Source: Erwinia sp. E602 (GTDB lineage Bacteria; Pseudomonadota; Gammaproteobacteria; Enterobacterales; Enterobacteriaceae). From it: a DNA stretch of 64,000 bases. The stretch is taken from contig NZ_CP046582.1 in NCBI RefSeq assembly GCF_018141005.1, positions 2,914,001 to 2,978,000 on the forward strand, given 5' to 3'. Shown in pieces: positions 1 to 9,000 of this stretch; the stretch's first letter is position 1, and each line of letters begins with the position of its first letter. A program made the translations under genes and the position numbers. The notes under the pieces were generated by a model, which saw only the letters and a program-made list of their open reading frames with translations, was not told the DNA's origin and ran no database searches.

Positions 1-18
1 ATGGTGATTCCTTAAATA

Positions 19-46
19 GAGAAAAGCACCGGCCCGCAGGCCGGCG
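19..46 (-). terminator. Rho-independent terminator after ganB
   Basis: Just past the ganB stop, a perfect 6-bp hairpin (CCGGCC, loop of 4, GGCCGG at 29-44) is followed on the minus strand by a T-rich run (GCTTTTCTC). Further down the minus strand a Shine-Dalgarno-like AAGGA at 9-13 leads up to a possible ATG cut by the window edge. Another gene, perhaps ganA, may therefore start just outside the window. That last part is inference. Confidence 0.6.
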
Positions 47-48
47 AA

Positions 49-1242
49 TTAATGGAAAACGTTGATCGAGGGCAGCACTTTGCCGCGGCAGTCGAACAGC
101 GCCTGGTTTTCGCGCGCGTTGCCCTGCTTCCACTCGTCGTGGATATACTTCATGCCTTCCGGCGTGGCCCAGGTGTTACCGGCGGCCGGGATCCACGTCG
201 GCTCCCAGTAGACCACCCCTTTACCACGGTGGCCGGGCACCGCCAGCACCGCCTTCATCAGGTCACGCAGGTAGTCGGCCTGCCCGGTGACGCTGGCCGG
301 GTAGCCGCCGTCTTTCTCCTCCTTCGCCTGGAAGCTGTTCTCCGCGCTGTCGCAGTTCTCCAGCGTGTACGCGTAGGCGGCTTCCACCACCATCACGTCC
401 TTGTTATAGCGCTGGCTGATGTCATCCATATTGGCCTTCAGCGCGCTAATCGGGCCGTTCCAGTAGGTGTACATCGACAGGCCGATCACGTCGAACGGCA
501 CCTGACGACGGGTGATCTCGTCGAACCACCAGCGGAAGGTGTCATTTTTGGTGCCCTCCGCCAGGTGCAGCATGATTTTTACCTGCGCAGGATCGCTGAG
601 GTTCTCGCGCAGGCCGCCAATCGCCGCCTTCAGCAGCCCGGCCAGCCGGTCAAACTCGCCGCCGTTCTGCCCCCAGCTTTTACCCTCCGGCCACAGCATG
701 CCGCCGTTCAGCTCGTTGCCGATCTGCACCATTTCCGGCAGCACGCCCTCGGCCTTAAAGCGGGCGATGGTGTCGCGGGTGTAGTCGTGAATGCGCGTTT
801 CCAGCTGCGGGAAGCTCAGTTTTTCCCACGCCTTTGGCTTAAACTGCTTGCCCGGATCGGTCCAGAAGTCGCTGTAGTGGAAGTCGAGCAGCAGGTGCAT
901 GCCCGCCGCTTTGGCACGTTTGGCCAGCGCCAGGGTGGTGGCCAGGTCGTTGGTGCCGCCGCCGTAGCCGTGGCCTGACGCATCATAAGGGTCGACCCAA
1001 AGACGCAGGCGCACGGTGTTGATACCGTTGGCCTTGAGGATGGCGATCGGGTCCTGTAACTGGTTGCCTTCGTTGTAGAATTTTGCGCCCTGCTTCTCCA
1101 GCTCGGCCAGCGTGGAGATATCTACGCCTTTAACAAAGTCCGCCGGCACCGGGCCGATCGGGGCAATCACCGGCTGGCTGGCGGCGAGCAGCGGCGTCGC
1201 CCAGGCCAGCGCCAGGGCGAGAAACAGCGAGGTTGGTTTCAT
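49..1242 (-). CDS. ganB: Arabinogalactan endo-beta-1,4-galactanase (GH53)
   Basis: Hydrolyses internal beta-1,4-galactosidic bonds of pectic galactan, giving galacto-oligosaccharides for the neighbouring importer. The 397-residue protein has a secretory signal peptide (residues 1 to about 20, ending LLAA), so it acts in the periplasm or outside. The GH53 TIM barrel is recognisable from VKGVDIS, TVRLRLW and LLLDFHYSD. The acid/base glutamate is E177 in IGNELNGG, and the likely nucleophile is E287 in VVEAAYAY. It is the last visible gene of the minus-strand gan operon, starting 3 nt after ganG ends, and a hairpin terminator follows its stop. Length is normal for bacterial GH53. The call is firm; the symbol follows Dickeya usage. 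Confidence 0.93.
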   Translation of the reverse strand: MKPTSLFLALALAWATPLLAASQPVIAPIGPVPADFVKGVDISTLAELEKQGAKFYNEGNQLQDPIAILKANGINTVRLRLWVDPYDASGHGYGGGTNDLATTLALAKRAKAAGMHLLLDFHYSDFWTDPGKQFKPKAWEKLSFPQLETRIHDYTRDTIARFKAEGVLPEMVQIGNELNGGMLWPEGKSWGQNGGEFDRLAGLLKAAIGGLRENLSDPAQVKIMLHLAEGTKNDTFRWWFDEITRRQVPFDVIGLSMYTYWNGPISALKANMDDISQRYNKDVMVVEAAYAYTLENCDSAENSFQAKEEKDGGYPASVTGQADYLRDLMKAVLAVPGHRGKGVVYWEPTWIPAAGNTWATPEGMKYIHDEWKQGNARENQALFDCRGKVLPSINVFH

Positions 1243-1245
1243 GGT

Positions 1246-2100
1246 TTATCCCTTTGTACTGCCTGAAGTCAGGCCGGAAACGAAGTATTTTTGCAGTGCC
1301 AGGTAAAGAATGGCGACCGGTACGGCAATCAGCACCGCGCCCGCCGCGTAGGTGGTATAGCTGGCCCCCATCTTCTGCGACACCAGGTTATACAGGCCGA
1401 TCGGCAGGGTGAACTGCTCCGGGCTGCGCAGAATGGTGCTGGAGAGAATAAAATCCCCCAGTGGGCCGGTGAACGAGAACAGCGCCACCACCGCCAGAAT
1501 CGGCTTCGACAGCGGCATAATGATTTCGATAAAGATGCGGAAGTTGCCCGCGCCATCCATCCGCGCCGACTCGTCGAGATCTTTCGGAATGGCGTCGAGA
1601 TAGCCCTTCATCAGATAAGTGTTCATCGGGATCATGCCGCCGACGTAGATCAGCACCAGCGCCAGGTGGCTGTTAATCAGCCCCAGCAGCTGCGACAGCA
1701 CGAAGATGGCGATCAGCGCCGAGAACTGCGGGATCATCTGCAGCAGCAGGAACAGCATCAGCCCGTTCTGCCGCCCCTTAAAGCGAAAGCGCGAGAAGGC
1801 GTAGGCGGTACAGCTGACGCTGATAAGCGTCAGCACCATGGTAAAGAAGCTGATTTTCATCGAGTTCCAGTACCAGGTGAGGTACGGCACCTGGCCGTTA
1901 AACAGGTTACGGTAGTGCTGTAACGAGGCGTTCTCCGGAATAATCGAGCTGCTGAGCAGGCTGTTACCGGCGTTCAGCGACGCACCGACCGTCCACACCA
2001 GCGGGTAGATGATGATGGTCGACACCAGCAACACCACCAGCCAGGTGAGCGACAGGCGCACCCATTTTTCGCGTTTGATACTGACTGACTTAGCCTTCAC
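1246..2100 (-). CDS. ganG: Galacto-oligosaccharide ABC transporter, MalG-type permease
   Basis: Inner-membrane permease of an oligosaccharide importer, 284 residues, with about six hydrophobic segments. The EAA loop that contacts the ATPase is seen as DESARMDGAGNFRIFIEIIMPLSKP in the C-terminal half. The reading frame is open further upstream, but the GTG at 2100 is preferred: it lies 7 nt after the ganF stop, follows GGGAGTAAGGG, and gives the basic N-terminus expected of MalG proteins. Its context between ganF and the galactanase gene makes galactan oligomers the likely substrate. Family assignment is clear, substrate is inferred from neighbours. Confidence 0.9.
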   Translation of the reverse strand: MKAKSVSIKREKWVRLSLTWLVVLLVSTIIIYPLVWTVGASLNAGNSLLSSSIIPENASLQHYRNLFNGQVPYLTWYWNSMKISFFTMVLTLISVSCTAYAFSRFRFKGRQNGLMLFLLLQMIPQFSALIAIFVLSQLLGLINSHLALVLIYVGGMIPMNTYLMKGYLDAIPKDLDESARMDGAGNFRIFIEIIMPLSKPILAVVALFSFTGPLGDFILSSTILRSPEQFTLPIGLYNLVSQKMGASYTTYAAGAVLIAVPVAILYLALQKYFVSGLTSGSTKG

Positions 2101-2107
2101 GATGCCC

Positions 2108-3406
2108 TTACTCCCTTTCCTGTTTAAACGAACTGGTGGCGCGGAACTGCCACAGCGCCACGCCCACCACGAAGATCGACAGCAGGATGGTGATGGTGGC
2201 GGCAATCGCGTACTGCGACGACGACATGGTCAGCTTGTAGATCCACGACACGAGAATATCGGTGCCGCCGGCGTTGGATCCGGCCACCGCCGGGCCGCCG
2301 TTGTTAAACAGGTAAATAATGTTGAAGTTGTTAAAGTTGAAGGTGTACTGGGTGATGATGATCGGCGCGATGGCGGTCATCACCAGCGGCAGCGTGATGG
2401 TTTTCAGCCGCGTCCAGCCGCTGGCCCCGTCCATCTTCGCCGCCTCGTACAGGTCATCCGGGATCGCCTGCAGCACGCCGGTGGTCATGGCAAACACAAA
2501 CGGGAAGCCCAGCCAGGTCTGCATCATGATCAGCGCGGTTTTGCTCCAGAACGGGTCGGTCATCCACGGCTTAGGCGCAATGCCAAAGAAGTCGAGGATG
2601 GCGTTGTTGATCACGCCAAAGCTGTCGTTAAACATGCCGGCGAACACCAGGATAGTGACAAAGCCCGGCACCGCCCACGGCAGGATAAAGATGGTGCGGA
2701 TCAGCGCCTTAAACGGCAGATCTTTCTGGTTAACGAGGATCGCCAGCATCACCCCGACGGCGCACTGCAGCGTGGTCGCCAGCAGCGTCCACACCACCGT
2801 CCACTGCAGCACGTCGAAGAAGGTCGAACGCCAGATCGACAGGGTAAAGATGTTGATAAAGTTCTTCAGCCCCACCCAGTCCACCAGTTTGGCCGGCGGC
2901 GTGTGGTAGAGGTTGTAGTTGGTGAAGGCGATGGCGAAACCGAACAGGATCGGGAACACCACCACAAACACCAGCAGGATAAAGCCGGGGGTGATCATCA
3001 GGTAGGGAAAGCCCTCGCGCAGCAGGATCTGATACTGCTTACGCACGCTGTGCAGCTGCTGGCCGGCGTCGCGGCGCTGGCCGTTCAGCCAGGCATCGCG
3101 CAGCGACAGCCCCCACAGCGCCAGGCCGAAGGCGATCACCAGCACGCTGATGATCCCCTCCGCCAGCAGGAAGATCGAGTTATCGCGCGGCACGGTTTCA
3201 CCCAGCGTCACCAGCCCCCACAGCCCCTGCTGCAGAAAATCGTGAAACACCCCGGCAAAGCTGACCAGCAGGATCAAAAAGCACAGCCCTTTGGCCCACT
3301 GCCGGTGGTAGAACTGGCCGAAGCCGGGCAGCAGCGCCAGCAGTACGCCGGTTATCGCGTGCTGCCGCGAGGGTTTATTAAGCATCAGTGGTTCACTGGG
3401 AGACAT
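2108..3406 (-). CDS. ganF: Galacto-oligosaccharide ABC transporter, MalF-type permease
   Basis: Partner permease of GanG, 432 residues. The long N-terminal part has several membrane segments before the conserved transport core, as in MalF. The EAA loop reads DLYEAAKMDGASGWTRLKTITLPLV in the C-terminal third. An in-frame GTG lies two codons upstream at 3412, but ATG 3406 is better placed after AAGGTG. It lies between the binding-protein gene ganE and ganG, all on the same strand, so it belongs to one transcript. Function as a maltose-type sugar permease is clear; galactan specificity comes from the operon. Confidence 0.9.
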   Translation of the reverse strand: MSPSEPLMLNKPSRQHAITGVLLALLPGFGQFYHRQWAKGLCFLILLVSFAGVFHDFLQQGLWGLVTLGETVPRDNSIFLLAEGIISVLVIAFGLALWGLSLRDAWLNGQRRDAGQQLHSVRKQYQILLREGFPYLMITPGFILLVFVVVFPILFGFAIAFTNYNLYHTPPAKLVDWVGLKNFINIFTLSIWRSTFFDVLQWTVVWTLLATTLQCAVGVMLAILVNQKDLPFKALIRTIFILPWAVPGFVTILVFAGMFNDSFGVINNAILDFFGIAPKPWMTDPFWSKTALIMMQTWLGFPFVFAMTTGVLQAIPDDLYEAAKMDGASGWTRLKTITLPLVMTAIAPIIITQYTFNFNNFNIIYLFNNGGPAVAGSNAGGTDILVSWIYKLTMSSSQYAIAATITILLSIFVVGVALWQFRATSSFKQERE

Positions 3407-3451
3407 CGTCACACCTTCATCCTTCCTGGTTAGATCCGCCGCGCGGCGAGA

Positions 3452-4672
3452 TTACTGGTTACTGGCCTGCATCGCTTCGATCTGCATATGGATCTGCTTC
3501 ACGGCGTTATCCAGCGCGGCTTTCGGCTCCTGCTTGCCGGAGACGCTCAGCTCCAGCGCGGCGTTGGCCGGGCCCCACACTTCCTGCATTTCCGGCACGC
3601 CCGGCATCGCCGACGCGCGCGCTGCCTGCAGGGCGACCGCACTGGCCTTCTCATCGTCTTTGATGATCGGGTCATCCATCAGCGCCACCAGCGGCGGGAT
3701 CTCCTGGGTCTGCTGATAACGCAGCTTCACGTACTGCGGCTGGTTGATGAAGTTGATAAACTTCTCCGCCAGCGCTTTGTCCTTGCTCCAGGTGGAAACC
3801 ACGTAGCCCTTCACGCCGAGGAACGAGCTCATCGGCTTGCCGTTCGGCAGATCGGGCAGCGGCGCAACGCCGTAGTTGATACCGGCGGCCTGGTAAGGCT
3901 GGAACGCCCACGGGCCGTTAATCACCGCCGCCGCTTTCTTCTCGGTGAACAGCGAGTCGATGGCGTTCAGGCCGTTATCGCCGATGATGCCGCCCGGCAG
4001 CAGCCCTTCGCTGAAGAAGCGCTTCAGGTAGGTCACCGCCTCTACGCTGCCGGGGGTGTTCAGGCCGATGTCCAGCGTGTTCAGCCCGCCTTTACCGTCT
4101 TTGCCGAAGATATAACCGCCCATCGGCGCAATCGCGCCCCAGCTGTAATAAATCTGGTCAAACTTGGCCAGCAGGCCGTACTGCTTCGCTTCGCGCTGCT
4201 TCTGCGAGAACAGGCGGTACTCTTCCAGCGTTTTCAGCGGCGACGGCAGCAGGTCTTTGTTATAAATCAGCACCAGCGTCTCAACCGCCTTCGGCACGCC
4301 GTAGGCCTGGTTATTCAGGCTGAAGGCCGCCATCGCCGACGGCGTATACGCCGCCTGGTGCGCGGCATCCAGCGTCAGCGGCGTCAGCAGCCCCTGCACC
4401 ACCGCGCTGCCCAGCTGATCGTTGGGGATCACCAGCACGTCCGGGCCGATGCCGGCCGGGCCATCCAGCCGCAGTTTCTCAATCTGCTGGGCAAACGGCG
4501 TCTCCTGAACCTTTACCTGCACGCCAAACTGCTTCTCAAAGTCGGCCACCGCCGTTTTGATGCCGGCCGACTTCTTAATATCTTCCCAGACGGTCAACTG
4601 CTGCGCGGCCAGCGCCGAGTGACTTAATACCAGCGCTGACAGCAGCAGCGAGAGACGGGTTTTCATTTTCAT
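3452..4672 (-). CDS. ganE: Periplasmic galacto-oligosaccharide-binding protein (MalE-like)
   Basis: Solute-binding protein of the importer, 406 residues, delivering oligosaccharides to GanFG. A signal peptide is evident in the first 23 residues (MKMKTRLSLLLSALVLSHSA, then LAA). Maltose-binding-protein features follow: LTVWEDI at the mature N-terminus, GPDVLVIPND, and AAAVINGPWAFQPY near the middle. The start at 4672 is preferred over ATG 4699, which adds residues ahead of the lysines of the signal peptide; GAGG precedes it at the right distance. It is the first gene of the minus-strand operon, facing the ATPase gene ganC across a regulatory region. Confidence 0.9.
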   Translation of the reverse strand: MKMKTRLSLLLSALVLSHSALAAQQLTVWEDIKKSAGIKTAVADFEKQFGVQVKVQETPFAQQIEKLRLDGPAGIGPDVLVIPNDQLGSAVVQGLLTPLTLDAAHQAAYTPSAMAAFSLNNQAYGVPKAVETLVLIYNKDLLPSPLKTLEEYRLFSQKQREAKQYGLLAKFDQIYYSWGAIAPMGGYIFGKDGKGGLNTLDIGLNTPGSVEAVTYLKRFFSEGLLPGGIIGDNGLNAIDSLFTEKKAAAVINGPWAFQPYQAAGINYGVAPLPDLPNGKPMSSFLGVKGYVVSTWSKDKALAEKFINFINQPQYVKLRYQQTQEIPPLVALMDDPIIKDDEKASAVALQAARASAMPGVPEMQEVWGPANAALELSVSGKQEPKAALDNAVKQIHMQIEAMQASNQ

Positions 4673-4996
4673 TGCTAACCTCATGTGAAGGTATGACATT
4701 TTTAGTTATTTAGCGGCGTAATTTTTGGCGCTTAAGCCTGTAAAGTCGCGATGTAAACTATCTGTAGGGCGTCGGACTTCAGGTTATGTCGTGTTACAAA
4801 CTACCTGCAACCGCGCCCCGGCTCCAGCCCTGCTGCGCTAATATGTGATCGGTATTACAGAAATCGAAATCACCGGTAGGGGGCATAACATCAGGGAGTT
4901 ATAGTCAACTCAGGCAGTGCAAGGCTGGCGTCATCAAACGCCAACTTGTTACACGTAATACATTTTACCGTTATTCTTCCTTCCGATGAGGTCCGC
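4673..4996. promoter_or_regulatory. Divergent ganE/ganC regulatory region
   Basis: About 320 bp with no gene separate the divergent ganE and ganC genes. It is more AT-rich than the flanking genes and holds a CRP-like site. The start of ganC is decided by GAGG at 4988-4991 before ATG 4997. No clear -10/-35 pair stands out, and no pathway-specific operator could be defined by eye. Confidence 0.5.
4844..4859. promoter_or_regulatory. CRP-like binding site
   Basis: TGTGATCGGTATTACA matches the CRP consensus TGTGA-N6-TCACA with one mismatch. It lies midway between the divergent galactan transport genes. Catabolite control of an oligosaccharide operon would be expected, so this is probably a CRP site serving one or both directions. 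Confidence 0.6.
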
Positions 4997-6118
4997 ATGT
5001 CCGGTATCAGACTGAGAAACGTCAGCAAGCGCTTTGACAAAACCGAAACGCTCAAAAATATTCAACTGGATATCGAGGCGGGTGAGTTTGCCGTCTTCGT
5101 CGGCCCTTCCGGCTGCGGTAAATCCACCCTGCTGCGGCTGATTGCCGGGCTGGAGGAGGTCAGCGACGGTGAGATCCTGATCGGCGATGAAGTGGTCAAC
5201 GACGTGGCCCCTGCCCATCGCGGCGTGGCGATGGTGTTTCAGTCCTACGCGCTCTACCCGCATATGACGGTGGCGGAGAATATGGGCTATGGCCTGAAGG
5301 TCAACGGCGTGCCGAAGGATCGCATCCGTCACCAGGTGGAGATGGTGGCAAAAACCCTGCAGCTCTCTCACCTGCTGGACCGCAAGCCTAAACAGCTCTC
5401 CGGCGGCCAGCGCCAGCGCGTGGCGATTGGCCGGGCGATCGTACGCAATCCGCGGGTATTTATGTTCGATGAGCCGCTCTCGAACCTCGACGCCGAGCTG
5501 CGCGTGGAGATGCGCCTGCATATCGCTAAACTGCATCAGGAGCTGAAGACCACGATGGTGTATGTCACCCACGACCAGGTCGAAGCGATGACGCTGGCCG
5601 ATAAGATCGTGGTGATGAACTACGGCAAGATAGAACAGGCCGGTTCGCCGATGGCGCTCTACTACAACCCGGTCAACCGTTTTGTCGCCGGTTTTATCGG
5701 TTCACCAAAGATGAACTTCCTGCCCGCGCTGGTGGAAGAGTGCAGCGCGGCCGGACTGGTGGTCAGCATCGGCGGCGGCGCACGCACCCTGAACCTGCCC
5801 GCTCCGCTGCGCCAGCTGCGGCCCGGCGACGAACTGACCTTAGGCATCCGCCCCGAGCATCTGTGCATCAACAGCGACGCGCCGCTGCAGCTGGAGTTCC
5901 ACTGCGAAGTGGTTGAGCGGCTGGGGAATAACACTTTCCTGTTTGGTCAGAGCCACGGCCAGGACGGCTTTAAGCTGCTGCTGCCGGGCGACGTGCATTT
6001 CCGCCCTTACCAGACGCTGCAGACCGCGTTCCATCCGCACCAGTGCATGGTGTTCGCCGCGGACGGCGAACGCATTAGCGCCGATATCCCGCTGCCGCAG
6101 GATCGGGCGGCGGCGTAA
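4997..6118 (+). CDS. ganC: Sugar ABC transporter ATPase (MalK/UgpC/MsmK type)
   Basis: Energising subunit for the galactan-oligosaccharide importer, 373 residues. Walker A is GPSGCGKST at residues 36-44, the signature LSGGQ is at 134-138 and Walker B is in [15 protein letters not shown]-terminal MalK-like regulatory domain (TOBE/OB fold, about residues 235-373) contains LGIRPEHL. The open frame begins earlier at 4946, but ATG 4997 after GAGG matches the family N-terminus [13 protein letters not shown]. It is transcribed away from ganEFGB, so the transporter is encoded on both sides of a shared control region. The symbol follows the Dickeya gan operon and is less certain than the function. Confidence 0.85.
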   Translation: MSGIRLRNVSKRFDKTETLKNIQLDIEAGEFAVFVGPSGCGKSTLLRLIAGLEEVSDGEILIGDEVVNDVAPAHRGVAMVFQSYALYPHMTVAENMGYGLKVNGVPKDRIRHQVEMVAKTLQLSHLLDRKPKQLSGGQRQRVAIGRAIVRNPRVFMFDEPLSNLDAELRVEMRLHIAKLHQELKTTMVYVTHDQVEAMTLADKIVVMNYGKIEQAGSPMALYYNPVNRFVAGFIGSPKMNFLPALVEECSAAGLVVSIGGGARTLNLPAPLRQLRPGDELTLGIRPEHLCINSDAPLQLEFHCEVVERLGNNTFLFGQSHGQDGFKLLLPGDVHFRPYQTLQTAFHPHQCMVFAADGERISADIPLPQDRAAA

Positions 6119-6624
6119 AGGGGGACCGGTGCAGAACGGCGGCAAGCCGCCCGCCTGATTAACGCTAAGTAAAGCCTGGGCAGGGCTCGGAATGAACGGG
6201 TGGACGATACGCGAGGGCTGAGAGGGATTCCGGCACTGACCAGGATGCACAATCGAGACGGTCAGCGCAGGGAAGGATGGCATTCGAAAGCGCGGGCGGA
6301 AGGTGTGACAGAACCGGCCACCCGCTAACCGTAAAGCAACGGGTAAGCGTTGGCATTTATGGCTGGGGCGAGGATAGTGCCGGCGGGGTGGGCAAACAAG
6401 TGCCGCAGTGGGCTTTACGGAAAAATCGGTGAAGATGGGATGGCTGGCAGTAATGAGTGCCGGTGCAGCCTTACACTCCACCATCACGTAAAAACCCAGT
6501 GAACAGCGGGTGTGGCTGGCAACCGGTTTCAGCCGGCCGTTTCCTGGCTGACTCACTCTCCTCCCGCGGCATTTGATGAGCATGAAGAGCCCATCTCATC
6601 AGGCTTTAAAACTGATTATTGTCT
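6119..6624. other. Gene-free stretch downstream of ganC
   Basis: About 500 bp lie between the ends of two convergent genes, ganC and the GntR regulator gene. Several short open frames exist, all overlapping one another and none with a recognisable protein pattern. No clear hairpin terminator was found. It may be decayed sequence or an intergenic repeat. Confidence 0.4.
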
Positions 6625-7374
6625 TCATTCGTTTTTAGAATGCAGCTCAATCGTAAAATCACAGTAATTGTTAAGACACCAGGTTCGGGTATGTTCAACC
6701 GGCCGGTCGTTATGTGTAAAGCCCGTCCGGGTCACCAGTAACACGGGCTCATTCTCGTCGGTGCCAAGGTAGTATGCCAGTTTAGCGTCCGTCATCGCTG
6801 CGCTAAAGTTCTGGGTTGCCCGCAGTACCCGGGCACCTTTCTTTTCCAGGTGCCGGTACAAAGACTCACCCAGCTCACCGACGTTATCCAGCAAATGCGC
6901 CGGAAGAATCGCCAGCTGGAGGGAAACGGCAATGCCGTTAACCTTTCTGAGTCGGGTCAGTTCCACTATTTCGTCATTGCCCTCTGCCATTTGCAAGGCA
7001 CGACGCTCATCCGGCGAGCATGGCCGCCGCAGATACCCCATCAGATCACTTTGCGCCGTGCCGCCGCTGGCCGCAGCCATTTCACTGAAGCTCTCCAGAA
7101 ACGGCAGGGACTGACGCACATGCGGCGCAATAAATGTTCCCACTCCCTGATTGCGTAAGAGAATGCCCTCTTCCAGCAGCTGTAACAGGGCCTTACGAAC
7201 CGTGCCACGCGCAACCTGCAGCATCTCTACCAGCGTCCGCTCTGACGGCAGGACATCGCCTGCACGTAAGCGACCTTCGCTAATTGCAGTTTTTATGCAA
7301 TTCACCAGTTGTAAATACAGCGGCAGCCTGCTGGATTCATCAAGGTGGAATTCAGTTGGTGAGGATGTGCTCAT
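6625..7374 (-). CDS. GntR-family transcriptional regulator with UTRA domain
   Basis: Likely ligand-responsive repressor of the divergent PTS cluster. The 249-residue protein has an N-terminal winged helix (about residues 15-80) with the typical GDVLPSERTL and ARGTVRKALLQLLEEG. A C-terminal UTRA effector-binding domain follows (about 95-245), ending in the usual NYCDFTIEL. The frame is open up to 7518, but ATG 7374 (MSTSSPTEF) fits the family length; its ribosome-binding site is weak (GAAG). UTRA regulators commonly sense a phosphorylated sugar, which would suit the adjacent PTS, but the ligand is not known. Confidence 0.85.
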   Translation of the reverse strand: MSTSSPTEFHLDESSRLPLYLQLVNCIKTAISEGRLRAGDVLPSERTLVEMLQVARGTVRKALLQLLEEGILLRNQGVGTFIAPHVRQSLPFLESFSEMAAASGGTAQSDLMGYLRRPCSPDERRALQMAEGNDEIVELTRLRKVNGIAVSLQLAILPAHLLDNVGELGESLYRHLEKKGARVLRATQNFSAAMTDAKLAYYLGTDENEPVLLVTRTGFTHNDRPVEHTRTWCLNNYCDFTIELHSKNE

Positions 7375-7572
7375 AGGTCTTCGTGGATATCCTGACTGGT
7401 TCAGAATGAGTGAACCAATTGTTATCCAGTGACGCGGGATTGTCATCATCAGAATGATATTGCAACCCGCTGAGCGTGATCCGCACCACAAATTTTCATC
7501 CAGATTCAAAAACAACATCGGTTGCTTATGAAAGGTCTATCAAAGGTGCATTAATGGTACATATCGATTTTT

Positions 7573-7578
7573 TATAAT
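7573..7578 (+). promoter_or_regulatory. Putative -10 element of the PTS cluster
   Basis: A perfect TATAAT sits 28 bp before the EIICB start codon. A -35 hexamer is not obvious (TTAATG 16 bp upstream is the best). Nearby GGTAC and TGTAC words could belong to a GntR operator, but this is only suggestive. Confidence 0.4.
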
Positions 7579-7605
7579 CTGTACGGGTACTTTTGAGGTG
7601 ACTTT

Positions 7606-8988
7606 ATGCAGGGAAACGTCTTTCTTATGATGCAACGGCTGGGTAAGGCTCTGATGCTGCCTATTGCCGTTTTACCGATAGCCGGGTTGCTGTTACGCCT
7701 GGGGCAACCTGATGTTCTGGATATCAGTTTTATCACCAAAGCCGGACAAACGCTGTTTGACAACCTTCCGCTGCTGTTTTCCATGGGCATCAGCGGTGGG
7801 CTGGCAAAAGATAACCACTGCGCTGCCAGCCTGGCGGGCACCATTGGCTATCTGGTTCTGACTTCCGTCATGCAGGCTATCAATCCCGAGCTGAATATGG
7901 GGGTGCTGGCCGGTATTCTGACCGGGCTGTTAGCCGGATTTATCTACAACCGCTTCTGTAATATCAGGTTGCCGGAATTCCTGGCTTTTTTTGGCGGTAA
8001 GCGTTTTGTTCCGATCGCTACGGGATTAAGCTGCCTGGTCATCGGCGTTGCGCTGGGATGGGCATGGGCACCGGTGCAGCACGGCGTGAATGCGGTGGGA
8101 AACTGGCTGATCGCATCGGGTCCGGTTGGCCCGTTTGTCTACGGTATGCTGAACGTTATCTTCCGCGTCGTGGGCCTGCACCATATCGTCAATTCGCTGG
8201 TCTGGTTTGTGTTTGGTGCATATACCACTGCCGATGGAACTGTTATTACCGGCGATATTCACCGGTTCTTTTCAGGCGACCCGTCAGCGGGGGCATTTAT
8301 GACGGGGTTTTTCCCGGTATTTATGTTCGCGCTGCCAGCAGCATGTCTGGCCATGTATCACGCCGCGCCGAAAAAAACGCGTTCTGCCGTAGCAGGGCTG
8401 TTTCTTTCGCTGGCACTGACAACGTTACTGACGGGTATAACTGAGCCCGTTGAATACACCTTTCTGTTTCTGTCCCCTGTGCTCTACGGTATCCATGCCT
8501 TACTGACCGGTGTCGCTATGGCCGTATGCCAGGCCCTAGGCATCAAAATGGGATTTACCTTCTCTGCTGGCCTGATTGACTATGTGCTGTCCTTTGGGCT
8601 TTCTTCACGCCCCTTGTTGATATTTCCAATAGGTATACTGTGGGCGCTGATCTATTATTTCTTGTTCAGGTTTTTTATAAGCCGTTTCAATCTGGCCACG
8701 CCGGGAAGAGAAGAAACGGATAAGTCTTTTTCGCCTCCTGTTACCTCGGCGCACCGTGCAGCGGCCTATCTCGCCGCGCTCGGTGGCGGGAATAATTTAA
8801 CGCGTATTGACTCCTGCATTACGCGCCTGCGGCTGGAGGTAGTCAGCATGGACAATATTCAGGAGCACGAGCTTAAAAACCTGGGTGCCATGGGTATTGT
8901 CAAACGTGGAAATACGGGGCTGCAGGTCATTGTCGGGACGCAGGCTGAAACTATTGCTGATGAAATTCGCTCGTTAGTTAATCAATAA
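7606..8988 (+). CDS. PTS sugar transporter subunit EIICB (glucose/GlcNAc superfamily)
   Basis: Membrane permease that imports and phosphorylates a sugar, 460 residues. The EIIC domain (residues 1 to about 370) has many membrane helices and the conserved substrate-site motif GITEPVEY. The C-terminal EIIB domain (about 385-460) has the phosphorylated cysteine C404 in LTRIDSCITRLRL. No EIIA domain is present, so phosphate must come from an EIIA elsewhere, for example Crr. Ribosome-binding site GAGG precedes the start. It heads a three-gene plus-strand cluster, divergent from a GntR/UTRA regulator. The substrate is unknown; the EIIC resembles the NagE/MalX group more than PtsG, but this is an impression. 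Confidence 0.88.
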   Translation: MQGNVFLMMQRLGKALMLPIAVLPIAGLLLRLGQPDVLDISFITKAGQTLFDNLPLLFSMGISGGLAKDNHCAASLAGTIGYLVLTSVMQAINPELNMGVLAGILTGLLAGFIYNRFCNIRLPEFLAFFGGKRFVPIATGLSCLVIGVALGWAWAPVQHGVNAVGNWLIASGPVGPFVYGMLNVIFRVVGLHHIVNSLVWFVFGAYTTADGTVITGDIHRFFSGDPSAGAFMTGFFPVFMFALPAACLAMYHAAPKKTRSAVAGLFLSLALTTLLTGITEPVEYTFLFLSPVLYGIHALLTGVAMAVCQALGIKMGFTFSAGLIDYVLSFGLSSRPLLIFPIGILWALIYYFLFRFFISRFNLATPGREETDKSFSPPVTSAHRAAAYLAALGGGNNLTRIDSCITRLRLEVVSMDNIQEHELKNLGAMGIVKRGNTGLQVIVGTQAETIADEIRSLVNQ

Positions 8989-9000
8989 GGTAAAACTGTC

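Noticed and set aside
2009..3433. Long plus-strand open frame opposite ganF
   Set aside because: Low-complexity Gln/His/Arg-rich translation, typical of the antisense of a GC-rich gene; ganF on the other strand is unmistakable.
3488..4627. Long plus-strand open frame opposite ganE
   Set aside because: Antisense shadow of a clear binding-protein gene; no recognisable domain.
5840..6583. 247-codon minus-strand frame at the ganC 3' end
   Set aside because: Half of it is antisense to ganC, and the rest has unusual Pro/His/Arg composition without domain signals.
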